DNA of 64,000 nucleotides, taken from contig CAIVVM010000047.1 of assembly GCA_903909375.1 (NCBI GenBank), forward strand, positions 18,980-82,979, written 5' to 3'. The notes beneath the pieces are model-generated. The model saw nothing but the letters and a program-made list of their open reading frames with translations. It did not search any database and was not told the origin of the DNA. Positions 1 to 9,202 of the stretch are shown in pieces. Numbering within the stretch: the stretch's first letter is position 1; each line of letters begins with the position of its first letter. This stretch comes from an uncultured Alphaproteobacteria bacterium (GTDB lineage: Bacteria > Pseudomonadota > Alphaproteobacteria > Caulobacterales > Caulobacteraceae). The translations under genes and the position numbers were made by a program.

Positions 1-1111
1 CGTAGTAGACCGAGACGATCATCACCATAAGCGTGAAGGCGCCGTTGAGCGTACCGATCACCCAGCGGGTTACGGGATAGAGGGCCGCGCCATTCTGTTC
101 CGCGCCGAGGATCAATCCGCCCAAGCTGTTGAACAGGCCAAGCACAAGGAGCACCAGAAAGGCCGGGCTCCTGAACACCTGCGCCATGTCGAAGCGAGTG
201 CGCTGCGTCAGTTGGGCCCAGGCCGTCGCCGGACCAAACCGCGGGCGGGCGAGAGGCTTGGGGACGAAGGCCGTCGCCATGTCAGCTTCGGTGTTCCCCC
301 GCGCCCTGGCGCCGGTGCGCGCCTCGAAGCGGAACAGGCCATGAGCCAGCGCCAGGGCCGCGACGCCGACGGTTGTCCAGATCAACCGGTTGATCAACAG
401 GGCGCCTTCGATGGGCGGCGTCAGGGTATTGGCGTCTGCGGCGGTGAAATAGCGGGTCGCCAGACTCCAGGCCGCCAGACCCAGCGGCTCAATCAGGGCT
501 CCCAGCTCGCGCCGCTCTGGATCGCTCATGGCGACGTTGATGAGCAGATACGCAATTAGAAACCCGGCGACGCCAAGATAGGTCGCCATCATGGAGCGGG
601 TGATCGTCGCCAGGGTGAAAAATAGCGCCGATGTCATGAACAGGCTGGGCAAGGCCAGCCAGAGATAGGCGAAGGCATAGGCGCCCAGGCGGTTCGGACC
701 CACGGTTTCCGGGTCCATCCACGGCGCAAATGAGCCCGCGAGTATCCCCAGCGGCACGACCAGGAAGGCCAGGGCTACAGCCGCGAACGCGCCGGAGAAC
801 CGACCGAACAGATAGTCGAACTTGTGGATCCGGGTGGACCGGATGATAGGGCCGAACCCGGTTTCCTCGTCACGCACGATGACGTTGGCGACGAAGGCGG
901 TGGATACGAACATGAAGAACAGCGACATGATCAGCGTGGTCTGACCGATGGCGCTGGGCGAGTTCTTCAGGATGTTGCCGCCGGACCCGATCTGGATCTG
1001 ATCGATGGTGACCGACCCGAACACCAGCAGGAAGAAGATCAGCGAGGCGATCCAGAAGATCGGCTGACGAAGCTGATAGCGCAGCTCGAAGGCTGCGATC
1101 TTGCCGAACAT
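1..1111 (-). CDS. ABC-2 type transporter permease, 3' part beyond window edge
   Basis: Reads right to left from ATG at 1111 (begins MFGKIAAFELRYQLRQP) and stays open through base 1, so 370 codons are visible and the C-terminus is missing. The visible part has a hydrophobic segment near residues 20-35, a loop, then about five more hydrophobic stretches, as in the membrane part of ABC-2 exporters. The ATPase gene lies 17 bp upstream on the same strand, so the two probably form one exporter. Known family: Caulobacterales have long versions of this permease whose C-terminal half is an M1-type aminopeptidase. The N-terminus resembles that class, but the peptidase part would lie outside the window, so this is inference. 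Substrate unknown. Confidence 0.8.
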   Translation of the reverse strand, partial: MFGKIAAFELRYQLRQPIFWIASLIFFLLVFGSVTIDQIQIGSGGNILKNSPSAIGQTTLIMSLFFMFVSTAFVANVIVRDEETGFGPIIRSTRIHKFDYLFGRFSGAFAAVALAFLVVPLGILAGSFAPWMDPETVGPNRLGAYAFAYLWLALPSLFMTSALFFTLATITRSMMATYLGVAGFLIAYLLINVAMSDPERRELGALIEPLGLAAWSLATRYFTAADANTLTPPIEGALLINRLIWTTVGVAALALAHGLFRFEARTGARARGNTEADMATAFVPKPLARPRFGPATAWAQLTQRTRFDMAQVFRSPAFLVLLVLGLFNSLGGLILGAEQNGAALYPVTRWVIGTLNGAFTLMVMIVSVYY

Positions 1112-1128
1112 GACGCGTCCTTCCGGCT

Positions 1129-2007
1129 TCAGGCGGCGCGCCGCGAGGCGGAAAGGGTGGAAAAGTAGACATCCTCCAGCCCGCCCTGCACGGGCTCAAA
1201 TTCTGCGTCGGGGCAGGTGTCGGCCAGGACATGGATGATCAATCGACCGGCCGCCAGACGGCTGGCGATGACATCATGGCGTGCGCGCTGGGCGTCCAGT
1301 TCCGCGCGGTCGATGATCTTGCGCCAGACCCGTCCGCTCAGGCGCTCGACAAGATCGGCCGGCGCGCCTTCCACCAGAATCCGGCCTGCAGCCAGGACCG
1401 CCATGCTCGGACAAAGATCGGAGACATCCTCGACGATGTGGGTCGAGAGAATCACCACCACGTTCTCGCCGATCTCGGCCAGGAGGTTGAGGAAGCGGTT
1501 GCGTTCCTCCGGATCGAGGCCGGCGGTCGGCTCATCCACGATGATCAGCGAGGGGCGCCCGATCAGGGCCTGGGCGATTCCAAAGCGCTGGCGCATGCCG
1601 CCAGAGAAACCGGCCACCGCTTTCTTGCGGACATCCCAGAGGTTCACCTGGTGCAAAAGCGTCTCGACGGTGTCCTTGCGTTCGCCGCGGCTGGCGATAC
1701 CCTTGAGCACCGCCAGGTGATCCAGCAGATCCAGGGCTGATACACGGGGATAGACGCCGAAATCCTGCGGCAGGTAGCCCAGGGTCCGGCGAAGCATTTC
1801 TGGCTCCGCGATTACGTCGATATCACCGAACCGTATGGCTCCGGAGGTGGGTGTCTGCAGAGTCGCCAGGGTGCGCATCAGGGTCGACTTGCCGGCGCCA
1901 TTGGGGCCTAGCAGTCCAAACATGCCCTTGGGAAGCTCCAGGTCGACGCCGTCCAGCGCACGGGTTCCGTTCGGGTAGACGTGTGTCAATCCCTTGATCG
2001 AGAGCAT
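1129..2007 (-). CDS. ABC transporter ATP-binding protein
   Basis: A 292-residue ATPase partner of the adjacent ABC-2 permease. Walker A is GPNGAGKST at residues 34-42, the ABC signature FSGGMRQ at about 134-140, Walker B LIIVDEP at about 154-160, followed by the H-loop histidine in ILSTHI. The order and spacing are those of a complete, functional nucleotide-binding domain, with a short C-terminal extension typical of CcmA/NatA-type exporters. I chose the ATG at 2007 because an AGGTCAGA purine stretch lies just upstream; an in-frame ATG at 2040 would add 11 residues of no family character. The permease gene follows after 17 bp, so co-transcription is likely. Cargo cannot be told from sequence. 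Confidence 0.92.
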   Translation of the reverse strand: MLSIKGLTHVYPNGTRALDGVDLELPKGMFGLLGPNGAGKSTLMRTLATLQTPTSGAIRFGDIDVIAEPEMLRRTLGYLPQDFGVYPRVSALDLLDHLAVLKGIASRGERKDTVETLLHQVNLWDVRKKAVAGFSGGMRQRFGIAQALIGRPSLIIVDEPTAGLDPEERNRFLNLLAEIGENVVVILSTHIVEDVSDLCPSMAVLAAGRILVEGAPADLVERLSGRVWRKIIDRAELDAQRARHDVIASRLAAGRLIIHVLADTCPDAEFEPVQGGLEDVYFSTLSASRRAA

Positions 2008-2119
2008 AAAAATCTGACCTGCGGTGCTTGTTCGTCGCAAAAGCTGACGAACGTGCCGGGTGGTTTCAAGTTAGCAAATTGTAACGAACTGGCTGCGCGC
2101 CGTTTCCAGTGATCCGCCG

Positions 2120-3832
2120 TCAGATCAGGTCGAGCGGGACCTTGGCCACGTCACCGCCGCGCCAGGCTTTTCGCGCCTCGGCGGTGAAATCACGCGCGGC
2201 GCCCTTTCGGCCCTGTCCAGCTTCCGCCTCCGCGAGAATCCGCAGGGCCAGCGCGTCCTTGGGCCACTCCGCCAGGCTGGCGTGGGCGGCGCGTTCGGCT
2301 TCGGCGTAGCGACCGGCCTTGAGCTGGGCGGCGGCCAGGCTTCTGCGGACCGGGTACCACCAGGGGGGCGGATCGAAGTTCTTGGGAACCGGGAAGGCCT
2401 TTTCCTGGGCGATGGCGGTACGGGCGAAGATCACGGCGGCCTGACTGGCCTCGCCACGCAGCATCGCGGCGCGGCCTTTCAGCACGCCAGCGGCCACCTC
2501 GGCGATCGGCAGGTTTGCGGACTCGCCGGCCTGGTAGGCTTCGCCCCGGACCCCGGCGGCGCGACCTGGCGGCAGGATTGGCCCCTGCACTTTCGCCGCC
2601 TCGGCGCGCAGGGCCGCAATCGCCTCGGCCTCGCGTTCCACCGCAGCGGCATCGCCCTTGGCGGCAAAGGCCTCGCCGCGGGCATAGTGGAAATAGATCT
2701 TCTGCAGGCGGGTATCCGTGGGCGCGCTGGTGAGCGCCAGCGCCCGGTCCGGCGCGAAACGACCCAGCGCCACCAGACTGCGCGCCGAGGCAATGGTGTA
2801 GCGATCGGTGGTGGTCTCCGGGAAGCCGCCCCGGGCATGGTCGGCGTACTTCAGCGAAAGTGCGCGGTCGCCCGCCATCATCGCCCCGCCCAGACCGAAC
2901 AGGTAGTTGTGCAGGTAGTAGCGGGTGCCCGGCGCGTTGCCGATGGTCGACAGGGCGGAGCCGGTTTCAGCGTCGACCTGCATGGCCGCTGCGTTGGCGC
3001 GGGCGACCTCCGGGTAGAGGCCGACCCGCATCAGGGTGTGGGTGCCCATATGCACCAGGTGGCCGGCGGTGGGCGCCAGACTGCCGAGGCGCTTGGCATA
3101 GGGCAGGGCCAGCGGCGCGTGGCCGGCGAACTCGGTGGCGTGGATGTAGTAGTGGATCGCCGCCGTCTCATCCGGCTTGCGGACCAGAACGGCTTCCAGG
3201 ATTTCCTGGGCGCGGGCGACGCCGGAATAGTCGTCCTGGCGGGCTGGAATGATCAGGGCGTGCGCCGTCATGGTGGCGATGGCGTCGTCGTCGGGATAGC
3301 GCCGTGCGATGGCGTCCATCGCCTTGCCGAAGGCCTGCTCGCGGCCCTCCGGCGGGGCCGCGGGCTGGTAGCGAAGCTGCAGGGCGGCGACCAGGGCGGC
3401 CGTGCGTTCATCTCCCGGCTTAACGACCCTGGCGGCACGGTCGGCGACGGCCAGGGCGGCGGCGGTCTGCGCCGGCGTGACGGCGTAGTTGAGCGTCGAG
3501 CCCAAAGACAGCGCCTCGGCCCAGACGCAGAGCGCGCAGCCCGGGTCCAGTTCGGCGGCCTTGGCCAGCGCCTGCTTGGTCTCGGCGTGCAGAAAGCCGT
3601 GATAGGTGTTGATGCCGTAGCTGAACCAGGCCTGGGCCTCGGGGTTGGTGGTATCGGCCTTGAATTCACTGGTGCCGACGCCATCACGAATTCTGCCATT
3701 GGCCGCCACGGCGGCCTCGATGGCGCTCTCGGCGCCGCAGATCGCGTTGATGCCGATGTCGACTGGATTGGCGCCGAGACCCGTAGGGGAGGCCAGAACC
3801 ATGGCGGCGCCCAGCGCCAGTGCGAATTTCAT
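2120..3832 (-). CDS. Secreted tetratricopeptide-repeat protein
   Basis: A 570-residue protein with an N-terminal signal peptide (MKFALALGAAMVLASP, cleavage probably after about residue 20). The mature part is almost wholly alpha-helical and alanine-rich with degenerate TPR-like helical pairs, including an early segment with a CALCVWAEAL motif and further repeats near the C-terminus. Start is the ATG at 3832 because a GGAGGGG Shine-Dalgarno sits seven bases upstream; a longer frame from 3886 lacks one. Such proteins are usually periplasmic scaffolds or unassigned TPR proteins. No enzyme motif is visible, so the specific role is unknown. Neighbouring genes do not form an obvious pathway with it. 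Confidence 0.8.
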   Translation of the reverse strand: MKFALALGAAMVLASPTGLGANPVDIGINAICGAESAIEAAVAANGRIRDGVGTSEFKADTTNPEAQAWFSYGINTYHGFLHAETKQALAKAAELDPGCALCVWAEALSLGSTLNYAVTPAQTAAALAVADRAARVVKPGDERTAALVAALQLRYQPAAPPEGREQAFGKAMDAIARRYPDDDAIATMTAHALIIPARQDDYSGVARAQEILEAVLVRKPDETAAIHYYIHATEFAGHAPLALPYAKRLGSLAPTAGHLVHMGTHTLMRVGLYPEVARANAAAMQVDAETGSALSTIGNAPGTRYYLHNYLFGLGGAMMAGDRALSLKYADHARGGFPETTTDRYTIASARSLVALGRFAPDRALALTSAPTDTRLQKIYFHYARGEAFAAKGDAAAVEREAEAIAALRAEAAKVQGPILPPGRAAGVRGEAYQAGESANLPIAEVAAGVLKGRAAMLRGEASQAAVIFARTAIAQEKAFPVPKNFDPPPWWYPVRRSLAAAQLKAGRYAEAERAAHASLAEWPKDALALRILAEAEAGQGRKGAARDFTAEARKAWRGGDVAKVPLDLI

Positions 3833-3889
3833 GGTTGTCCCCTCCGGTCCCGGAGACAACATCGCGCGGTCAGCGCCGCGCTGCAACCG

Positions 3890-4708
3890 TCAGGCGCTTA
3901 GGATCGGCGGTTTGAACTGGCCGGTGGGCGACAGGGTGAACACTTCGATCCCGGTCTCGGTGACGCCGCACGAGTGCTCGCACTGGGCTGACAGTGATTT
4001 GTCGCGGGTGACCGCCGTCCAGCCGTCGGCCAGCAGCTTCACCGGGTGCTTGCCCAGGTTCACCATCGGCTCGATGGTGAAGAACATGCCAGGTTGCAGC
4101 AGCTCGCCCGTGCCCTTCTGGCCGAAGTGCAGGATATTTGGCGCGTCGTGGAAGACGCGGCCCAGGCCGTGACCGCAGAAGTCGCGCACGACGGAGCAGC
4201 GCATGCTCTCCACATAGGTCTGGATGGCATGGCCAATGTCGCCGGTGCGCGCGCCGGGCTTCACCGCGTCCAGCCCGCGTTGCAGGGCCTCATAGGTGAC
4301 GTCGACCAGACGTTTGGCGCGCGGCGCTACGGGGCCAACGCCATACATCCGCGACGTGTCGCCGTGCCAGCCATCGACGATGACGGTGACATCGATGTTG
4401 ACGATATCGCCCTCGCGCAGCACCCGCTCGCCGGGAATGCCGTGGCAAACGATATGGTTTGGGCTGATGCAGACCGTCTTGGTGTAGCCACGATAACCCA
4501 GGCAGGCCGGGATCGCGCCGTGATCCAGGATGAACTCGCGGGCCAGATCGTCCAGCTTTTCGGTGACAACGCCCGGAACCACGTAAGGCGCCAGCATGTC
4601 CAGGCACTCGGCGCCCAGGCGGCCGGCCTTGCGCATGCCTTCGAACCCGGCGGCGTCATGCAGTTTGATCTGGCCGGTCCGGTATTCGCCGTCGAGGGTG
4701 TCGGTCAT
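3890..4708 (-). CDS. map: Methionine aminopeptidase, type I
   Basis: Removes the initiator methionine from nascent cytoplasmic proteins. The 272-residue pita-bread fold protein shows all five dinuclear metal ligands: D106 (in NIDVT), D117 (GDTSRMY), H180 (FCGHGLG), E213 (TIEPM) and E244 (AQCEHS), plus the substrate-binding histidine H89 in IVCHGIP. Length fits type I enzymes without the eukaryotic zinc-finger extension. The strand after E244 reads CGVTETG where most family members have TVAVTETG, a mild variation outside the ligands. Start at ATG 4708. It lies 42 bp downstream of sfsA on the same strand and may be co-transcribed with it. Confidence 0.95.
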   Translation of the reverse strand: MTDTLDGEYRTGQIKLHDAAGFEGMRKAGRLGAECLDMLAPYVVPGVVTEKLDDLAREFILDHGAIPACLGYRGYTKTVCISPNHIVCHGIPGERVLREGDIVNIDVTVIVDGWHGDTSRMYGVGPVAPRAKRLVDVTYEALQRGLDAVKPGARTGDIGHAIQTYVESMRCSVVRDFCGHGLGRVFHDAPNILHFGQKGTGELLQPGMFFTIEPMVNLGKHPVKLLADGWTAVTRDKSLSAQCEHSCGVTETGIEVFTLSPTGQFKPPILSA

Positions 4709-4750
4709 GGGGTGCTCCAGGGCCCTATGTCGCTCTTTTGACGCGGAAAT

Positions 4751-5476
4751 TCAACTGCGAGCCAGCTGGAGTCGATCCCCGACCCAGGGTACCGGGCTTG
4801 CGATCGACACCTTTTGAGTCGTGATTTCGCAGGCATAGGCCAACACCTCCACGCCTGCCGCCGCCGCGTCGGTGAGCCCGCGTGCATAGGCCGGATCCAG
4901 TTCGTGGCATGCGGCGAAGGCGTTGCAGTCGGTGCGCTGGATCACAAACAGCATCACGGCCCGCTCACCGGCCTCGACCATGGCGGTGAGTTCTTTCAGG
5001 TGTTTCAGCGAGCGCGCCGCCACGCAGTCCGGGAACTCTGCGAGGGTTCCGGTGCGACGCAGATGGCAGTTCTTGACCTCCAGCCAGCAGGGCGCCCGGT
5101 CCGGCCCCTCCAGCAGGAAGTCCACCCGGGAGTTGGCCCCATAGCGCACCTCGCGCCGGTGGGAGGCGTAGCCGGTCAGTTCCGGGATCGCGTCCGCCGC
5201 CAGCGCCTCGGCGACAATGCGGTTGGGATGCATGGTGTTGATACCCACTAGTCCGCCGTCGGCCTCGACCAACTCCAGGGTGTGGGCGAGTTTGCGCTTG
5301 GGGTCGTCGGACCGCGACACCCAGGCCGGCAACCCCGGCGTGTTCAGGCCCAGCATGGCGCCGGGGTTGGGGCAGTGGGCGGTGATCTCGCGGCCATCGT
5401 CCAGCACGACATCGGCGAAGAAGCGCTTGTAGCGGCTGACGAGCACGCCGCGCTTCAATGGGGACGGAAAGTCCAT
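4751..5476 (-). CDS. sfsA: SfsA family DNA/RNA nuclease (sugar fermentation stimulation protein A)
   Basis: A 241-residue SfsA homologue. The N-terminal OB-like region carries [11 protein letters not shown] and the [10 protein letters not shown] motif; the C-terminal nuclease-like region has RVDFLLE, the [11 protein letters not shown] segment with the conserved E-K pair, and the [13 protein letters not shown] motif. SfsA was first described in E. coli as stimulating maltose gene expression and is now classed with PD-(D/E)XK-like nucleases. ATG at 5476 is preferred; a longer frame from 5548 would run into the terminator hairpin upstream. The downstream neighbour is map. The physiological role in this organism cannot be read from context. 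Confidence 0.92.
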   Translation of the reverse strand: MDFPSPLKRGVLVSRYKRFFADVVLDDGREITAHCPNPGAMLGLNTPGLPAWVSRSDDPKRKLAHTLELVEADGGLVGINTMHPNRIVAEALAADAIPELTGYASHRREVRYGANSRVDFLLEGPDRAPCWLEVKNCHLRRTGTLAEFPDCVAARSLKHLKELTAMVEAGERAVMLFVIQRTDCNAFAACHELDPAYARGLTDAAAAGVEVLAYACEITTQKVSIASPVPWVGDRLQLARS

Positions 5477-5536
5477 CGGGGTCAGCGCTCCGGCGCACAA
5501 GCTTCGCCCGAGGCTGTAGCGCCCGGCTGCAAAGTC

Positions 5537-5576
5537 AAAAACCCCCAATCCGGTTGTGCCCGGATCAGGGGTTTTC
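5537..5576 (-). terminator. Rho-independent terminator after the small lipoprotein gene
   Basis: Inverted repeat with arms AAAACCCC-ca-ATCCGG (5538-5553) and CCGGAT-ca-GGGGTTTT (5560-5575) around a 6-base loop: 14 paired positions plus one two-base internal mismatch. Read on the minus strand it ends in GGGGTTTTTG, a classic stem followed by a T run. It lies 57 bp past the lipoprotein stop and 61 bp before the sfsA start, so it should end the lipoprotein transcript before sfsA. Confidence 0.85.
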
Positions 5577-5632
5577 AGCTTCGGTCGATTGCGAAAGGGG
5601 GGGGGGACGTCTCGCGATCGGGCTCTCCGAAC

Positions 5633-5887
5633 CTATTTCTTCTCGGTCGTCGTGGTCGTGCTCGACGTCGAGCCTGGGTCGCCTGTCATGGCGTCAGGGG
5701 CCGTGGTGGTCGTGGATTCCGTCGTCGACGTGCTGGGTTCTGCGGGCGGCGTCGTGAGGGTGACATCCGGCGGCGTGACCGTGACTTCGGTCGGCGCGGC
5801 GGCCGGCGTGGGCGCTTCTGTCTTTTGCGTGCAGGCCGACAGACTGGCGGCGACAACGGCGGCGGCGATGATGGCGCTGTGTTTCAT
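5633..5887 (-). CDS. Small Thr/Ser-rich lipoprotein
   Basis: An 84-residue precursor starting MKHSAIIAAAVVAASLSACTQK: a short basic n-region, a hydrophobic stretch and the lipobox LSAC with Cys22, so the mature part is about 63 residues. The mature part is low-complexity, made mostly of threonine, proline, serine and alanine, ending in a run of threonines and EKK. It is probably an envelope lipoprotein with a disordered tether. No known domain is visible. Start chosen at ATG 5887, since a longer frame from 5983 has no signal-peptide character. It is followed by a strong terminator and stands divergent to the CinA-like gene at 6004. Confidence 0.75.
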   Translation of the reverse strand: MKHSAIIAAAVVAASLSACTQKTEAPTPAAAPTEVTVTPPDVTLTTPPAEPSTSTTESTTTTAPDAMTGDPGSTSSTTTTTEKK

Positions 5888-6003
5888 GTGTGTACCCCGG
5901 AGGCTGATCCTCAGAGGCCTGAACCCGGCAGACTGAATTTGGTTCCAGCTGTTGGATCGCCGCTGACCCACCGCTACAAGCACCCATCATTTGAGGATCC
6001 GGA

Positions 6004-6771
6004 ATGAGCGAAACCGCTGATGACCGCGTCACCGCCGCTGTGCTGGTGATCGGTGACGAAATCCTGTCAGGGCGAACCCAGGATACCAATACGCGTGACA
6101 TCGCCCGCTATCTCGGCGTCATCGGAGTGGACCTGGCAGAGACCCGCACCGTGCCGGATGTCATGCAGGAGATCGTCGATGCGCTGAACGCGCTGCGGGC
6201 GCGGTACGACTATGTGATCACCACCGGTGGGATCGGCCCGACGCATGACGACATCACCGCTGACGCTGTGGCGCTGGCGTTCGGGGTGGAGCTTTACGAG
6301 CATCCGGATGTTCTCGCGATGATGGCAGCGCGATGGGGCGGTGAAGTGAATGGCGCGCGACGCCGGATGGCGCGAATTCCAGTAGGCGGAGATCTGGTCA
6401 AGAACCCGGTGCAGGGGCCGCCCGGCTTTACGATCGGCAATGTCTTCACCCTGGCCGGCGTGCCCCAGATCATGCGCGGCATGCTGGAGGATGTGGGTCC
6501 CCGGATGCGGGGCGGGCGGCCGACAGTGTCGCGTACCGTTCGGGTTGAAGGTTCGGGGGAGGGCGTGATCGCCGCCCCCCTGGAAGCCGTCGCCAAGGCG
6601 CACCCTGACATGTCGCTTGGCAGCTATCCTTTCTATGGCGCCGACGGCTACGGCTCGAACCTGGTGCTGCGCAGTCGGGACGCCGATCAGTTGGGTGAGG
6701 TCGTCGTCGAGCTCATTGCCGCGCTGAAGGGCGCTGGTATCGAGAATGTCGTCGAGGTTATCGCCGCCTGA
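6004..6771 (+). CDS. MoaB/Mog-like molybdopterin-binding domain protein (CinA N-terminal type)
   Basis: A 255-residue stand-alone version of the domain at the N-terminus of CinA. Visible hallmarks are VIGDEILSGR near residues 16-25, TQDTN, and the phosphate-binding motif TTGGIGPTHDDIT at about 74-86. The C-terminal half (about 165-255) resembles the small domain following MoaB in CinA/FAD-synthase-like proteins. The NMN deamidase domain of full CinA is absent. Function could be pterin or nucleotide binding and hydrolysis; no partner gene is nearby. GAGGA just upstream supports the ATG at 6004. Confidence 0.85.
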   Translation: MSETADDRVTAAVLVIGDEILSGRTQDTNTRDIARYLGVIGVDLAETRTVPDVMQEIVDALNALRARYDYVITTGGIGPTHDDITADAVALAFGVELYEHPDVLAMMAARWGGEVNGARRRMARIPVGGDLVKNPVQGPPGFTIGNVFTLAGVPQIMRGMLEDVGPRMRGGRPTVSRTVRVEGSGEGVIAAPLEAVAKAHPDMSLGSYPFYGADGYGSNLVLRSRDADQLGEVVVELIAALKGAGIENVVEVIAA

Positions 6772-6846
6772 GCCACGCCAGAGGCGCTTGACCGACGTAG
6801 GGGCGCCCGCAACAAGTCGTTCCCAAACAAGGGGAGGCTTTCCAAG

Positions 6847-7626
6847 ATGGCGTTCAATCCATTCGACCTGACCGGCAAGGTGGGTCTGATCACCGGCGGT
6901 AACGGTGGCATTGGTCTGGGCATGGCCGAGGGGCTGGCCGCCGCCGGCGCGAAGGTTGCCGTCTGGGGCCAGAATCCGGAAAAGAACGCCAAGGCGGAAG
7001 AGACGCTCAAGGCCTACGGCGTCGACGTGCTGGTCCAGAAGGTGGATGTGGCTGATGAGGCGGCTGTGGTGGCCGCCGTCGCCGAGGTGTTGGCAAAGTT
7101 TGGCCGCATCGATTTCTGCGCCGCCAACGCGGGTCTGGGCGGCGGGGCGCCTTTCGAGGAAATGACCACCGAGAAGTGGCGGCGCGTCACCACGGTGAAC
7201 CTGGACGCGGTGTTCTGGACGTTCCGTGAGGCCGCAAAGCACATGGTTGAGCGTGCTCGGGCCGGTGATCCGGGCGGCTCTTTGCTGGTCACCTCGTCGA
7301 CCTCGGCCATTCACGGCGCGCCGCGGAACCAGGCCTATGCCGCCACCAAGGGCGCGGTGCTGTCGATGGTGCGCGGCCTGGCGGTGGAATATGCCCGCTA
7401 CGGCATCCGGGCCAATTCGGTGCTACCCGGCTGGATCCGTTCGGACATGACCGCTGCGGCCCAGAAGTGGGACAAGTTCAACGACCAGGTGATCGGCCGC
7501 GTGCCGATGCGCCGCTGGGGCGAGCCCGAGGATTTCTCGGGCCTTGCGGTCTATCTGGCCTCTGACGCCTCGAAGTTCCACACGGGCGACAGCTTCGTCA
7601 TCGACGGCGGCTACACCATCTATTGA
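6847..7626 (+). CDS. Short-chain dehydrogenase/reductase
   Basis: Classical SDR of 259 residues. The Rossmann glycine motif TGGNGGIG is at 16-23, the NAG-type motif (AANAG) follows strand 4, serine(s) of SSTSAIHG precede the catalytic YAATK at 164-168, and the tail is typical (SFVIDGGYTIY). NAD(P)H-dependent oxidoreductase of unknown substrate, cytoplasmic. The GGGGAGG ribosome site upstream is strong. An enoyl-CoA hydratase gene starts 11 bp after the stop, so the pair is probably one operon acting on a CoA thioester or a related hydroxy compound. Confidence 0.93.
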   Translation: MAFNPFDLTGKVGLITGGNGGIGLGMAEGLAAAGAKVAVWGQNPEKNAKAEETLKAYGVDVLVQKVDVADEAAVVAAVAEVLAKFGRIDFCAANAGLGGGAPFEEMTTEKWRRVTTVNLDAVFWTFREAAKHMVERARAGDPGGSLLVTSSTSAIHGAPRNQAYAATKGAVLSMVRGLAVEYARYGIRANSVLPGWIRSDMTAAAQKWDKFNDQVIGRVPMRRWGEPEDFSGLAVYLASDASKFHTGDSFVIDGGYTIY

Positions 7627-7636
7627 AGGACCTCTC

Positions 7637-8431
7637 ATGAGCGATCCCTATGCCCGCTACGAACGGCTGAAGTTCGAGCGGCCGTCGCCTGGCGTGCTGC
7701 GCATCGTCATGAGCAATCCCGGCAAGCTCAACGCCACCGACGCGGTGATGCATCGCGAACTGGCCGAGGTCTGGCGCGACGTGGACGCCGACCCGGACAC
7801 CCGCTGCGCCATCCTGACCGGAGCGGGAGACACGTTCTCCGCCGGCGGGGATTTCGACATGATCCAGGGGATTGTCGATGACTTCGAGGTGCGCGTGCGA
7901 TCCATGCGCGAAGCTCGTGACATCGTCATGAATATCATCGATTGCCAGACCCCGGTGGTCAGCGCGATGCGCGGGGTGGCGGTGGGCGCGGGGCTGGTCT
8001 GTGGCCTGCTGGCAGACGTCTCCATCGCGACGCCGGACGCCCGGATCATCGATGGCCATACCCGCCTTGGCGTGGCGGCGGGCGACCATGCCGCGATCAT
8101 CTGGCCGCTGCTCTGCGGCATGGCCAAGGCCAAGTACTATTTGCTCACCTGTGATCCCTTGAGCGGTCAGGAAGCCGAGCGGATCGGGTTGATCTCCCTG
8201 TGTGTGCCGGATGACGAGCTGGACGCCAGGGCGCTGGCTGTCGCAACCAAGCTGGCCAACGGCGCGCCACGCGCCATCGCCTGGACCAAGCACGCGCTGA
8301 ACCACTGGCTGCGGTCGGCGGGGCCGGCGTTTGATGCCTCGCTCGCGCTGGAGTTTCTGGGATTCACAGGCCCGGAGGCAGCCGAGGGGCTGGCATCGCA
8401 TCGGGAGAAGCGCAAGCCGAAGTTCGTCTGA
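7637..8431 (+). CDS. Enoyl-CoA hydratase/isomerase family protein
   Basis: A 264-residue crotonase-fold enzyme. Markers are [12 protein letters not shown] near the N-terminus, [19 protein letters not shown] forming the first oxyanion loop (around residues 55-75) and [19 protein letters not shown] for the second. The usual catalytic glutamate of canonical hydratases is not obvious, since the second loop is followed by [11 protein letters not shown], so the reaction (hydration, isomerisation or hydrolysis) is uncertain. ATG at 7637 has AAGGA upstream. It follows the SDR by 11 bp and probably acts with it in fatty-acid or aromatic CoA-ester catabolism. Confidence 0.9.
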   Translation: MSDPYARYERLKFERPSPGVLRIVMSNPGKLNATDAVMHRELAEVWRDVDADPDTRCAILTGAGDTFSAGGDFDMIQGIVDDFEVRVRSMREARDIVMNIIDCQTPVVSAMRGVAVGAGLVCGLLADVSIATPDARIIDGHTRLGVAAGDHAAIIWPLLCGMAKAKYYLLTCDPLSGQEAERIGLISLCVPDDELDARALAVATKLANGAPRAIAWTKHALNHWLRSAGPAFDASLALEFLGFTGPEAAEGLASHREKRKPKFV

Positions 8432-8461
8432 GGGTCAGCGCCGCGACCGGGGGATACTCGA

Positions 8462-9109
8462 TCATGCCGTTGCGGAGACGGGCAGGGGATAGCGAAAGCC
8501 GGGGCCTTCAGCATCGACGACCGCCCACTGCGCGTCTGCGAAATCCCAGTTGGCGAGATTGTCGAACCATCGCTCAAGGAAGCGCTGTCGCTCGTTCTTG
8601 TAGTCCAGGTAGTAGGCATGTTCCCAAAGGTCACAGACCAGAAGCGGGGTTACGCCTTCCCGGATCAAGAGATCGTCTGCGTCATGGGTCGACACCACCT
8701 TGAGCCCATCCGGGCCGGCGACGATCCAGTTCCATCCTGATCCGAAGTGAGCCACGCCCGTCTCGACAAACGCGGTCCTGAGGCCCTGCAAGCTGCCGAA
8801 GGCCTGGTTGATCGCCCGCAAGAGGCCACTTGCCGGCCCGGCCTTTTCGGGCGGTCTCATACATTGCCAGAAGAAGGCGTGGTTCCAGGCCTGGGCTGCA
8901 GCGTTGAACAGCGGGATGTCGCCGGTTGAGTGGGCTCTACGGACAATGTCTTCCAGCCGCAGCCCTGACAGTGCAGCTTTCGTCGCCAGCTGGTTGGTCT
9001 TGTCCACATAGGTCTTGTGGTGCTTGCCGTGGTGCGCTTCCAGCGTTTCGGACGAGACGAATGGGGCGAGGGCGTCCAGCGCGTAGGGCAACTCAGGAAG
9101 GATTTGCAT
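8462..9109 (-). CDS. sodB: Superoxide dismutase, Fe/Mn family
   Basis: A 215-residue cytoplasmic SOD converting superoxide to H2O2 and O2. All four metal ligands are present: H26 (EAHHGKHH), H77 (AWNHAFFW), D160 and H164 ([10 protein letters not shown]). The residues around the ligands ([17 protein letters not shown]) fit the Fe/Mn superfamily; iron is likelier by analogy with alphaproteobacterial SodB, but metal identity cannot be settled by eye. ATG at 9109. It is convergent with the enoyl-CoA hydratase gene and monocistronic in appearance. Confidence 0.95.
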   Translation of the reverse strand: MQILPELPYALDALAPFVSSETLEAHHGKHHKTYVDKTNQLATKAALSGLRLEDIVRRAHSTGDIPLFNAAAQAWNHAFFWQCMRPPEKAGPASGLLRAINQAFGSLQGLRTAFVETGVAHFGSGWNWIVAGPDGLKVVSTHDADDLLIREGVTPLLVCDLWEHAYYLDYKNERQRFLERWFDNLANWDFADAQWAVVDAEGPGFRYPLPVSATA

Positions 9110-9202
9110 CGGGACCAGGGGGCTTGCGGCGGCGCCGGCGTTCGACTCGCTCCCGCCTCAACCCTGGACGAACTCGCATGGTTCCATGCGGGCGCCTGAC
9201 CG

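Noticed and set aside
2282..3901. 539-codon plus-strand open frame
   Set aside because: Antisense shadow of the signal-peptide TPR protein; Gly/Arg-rich composition and no motif.
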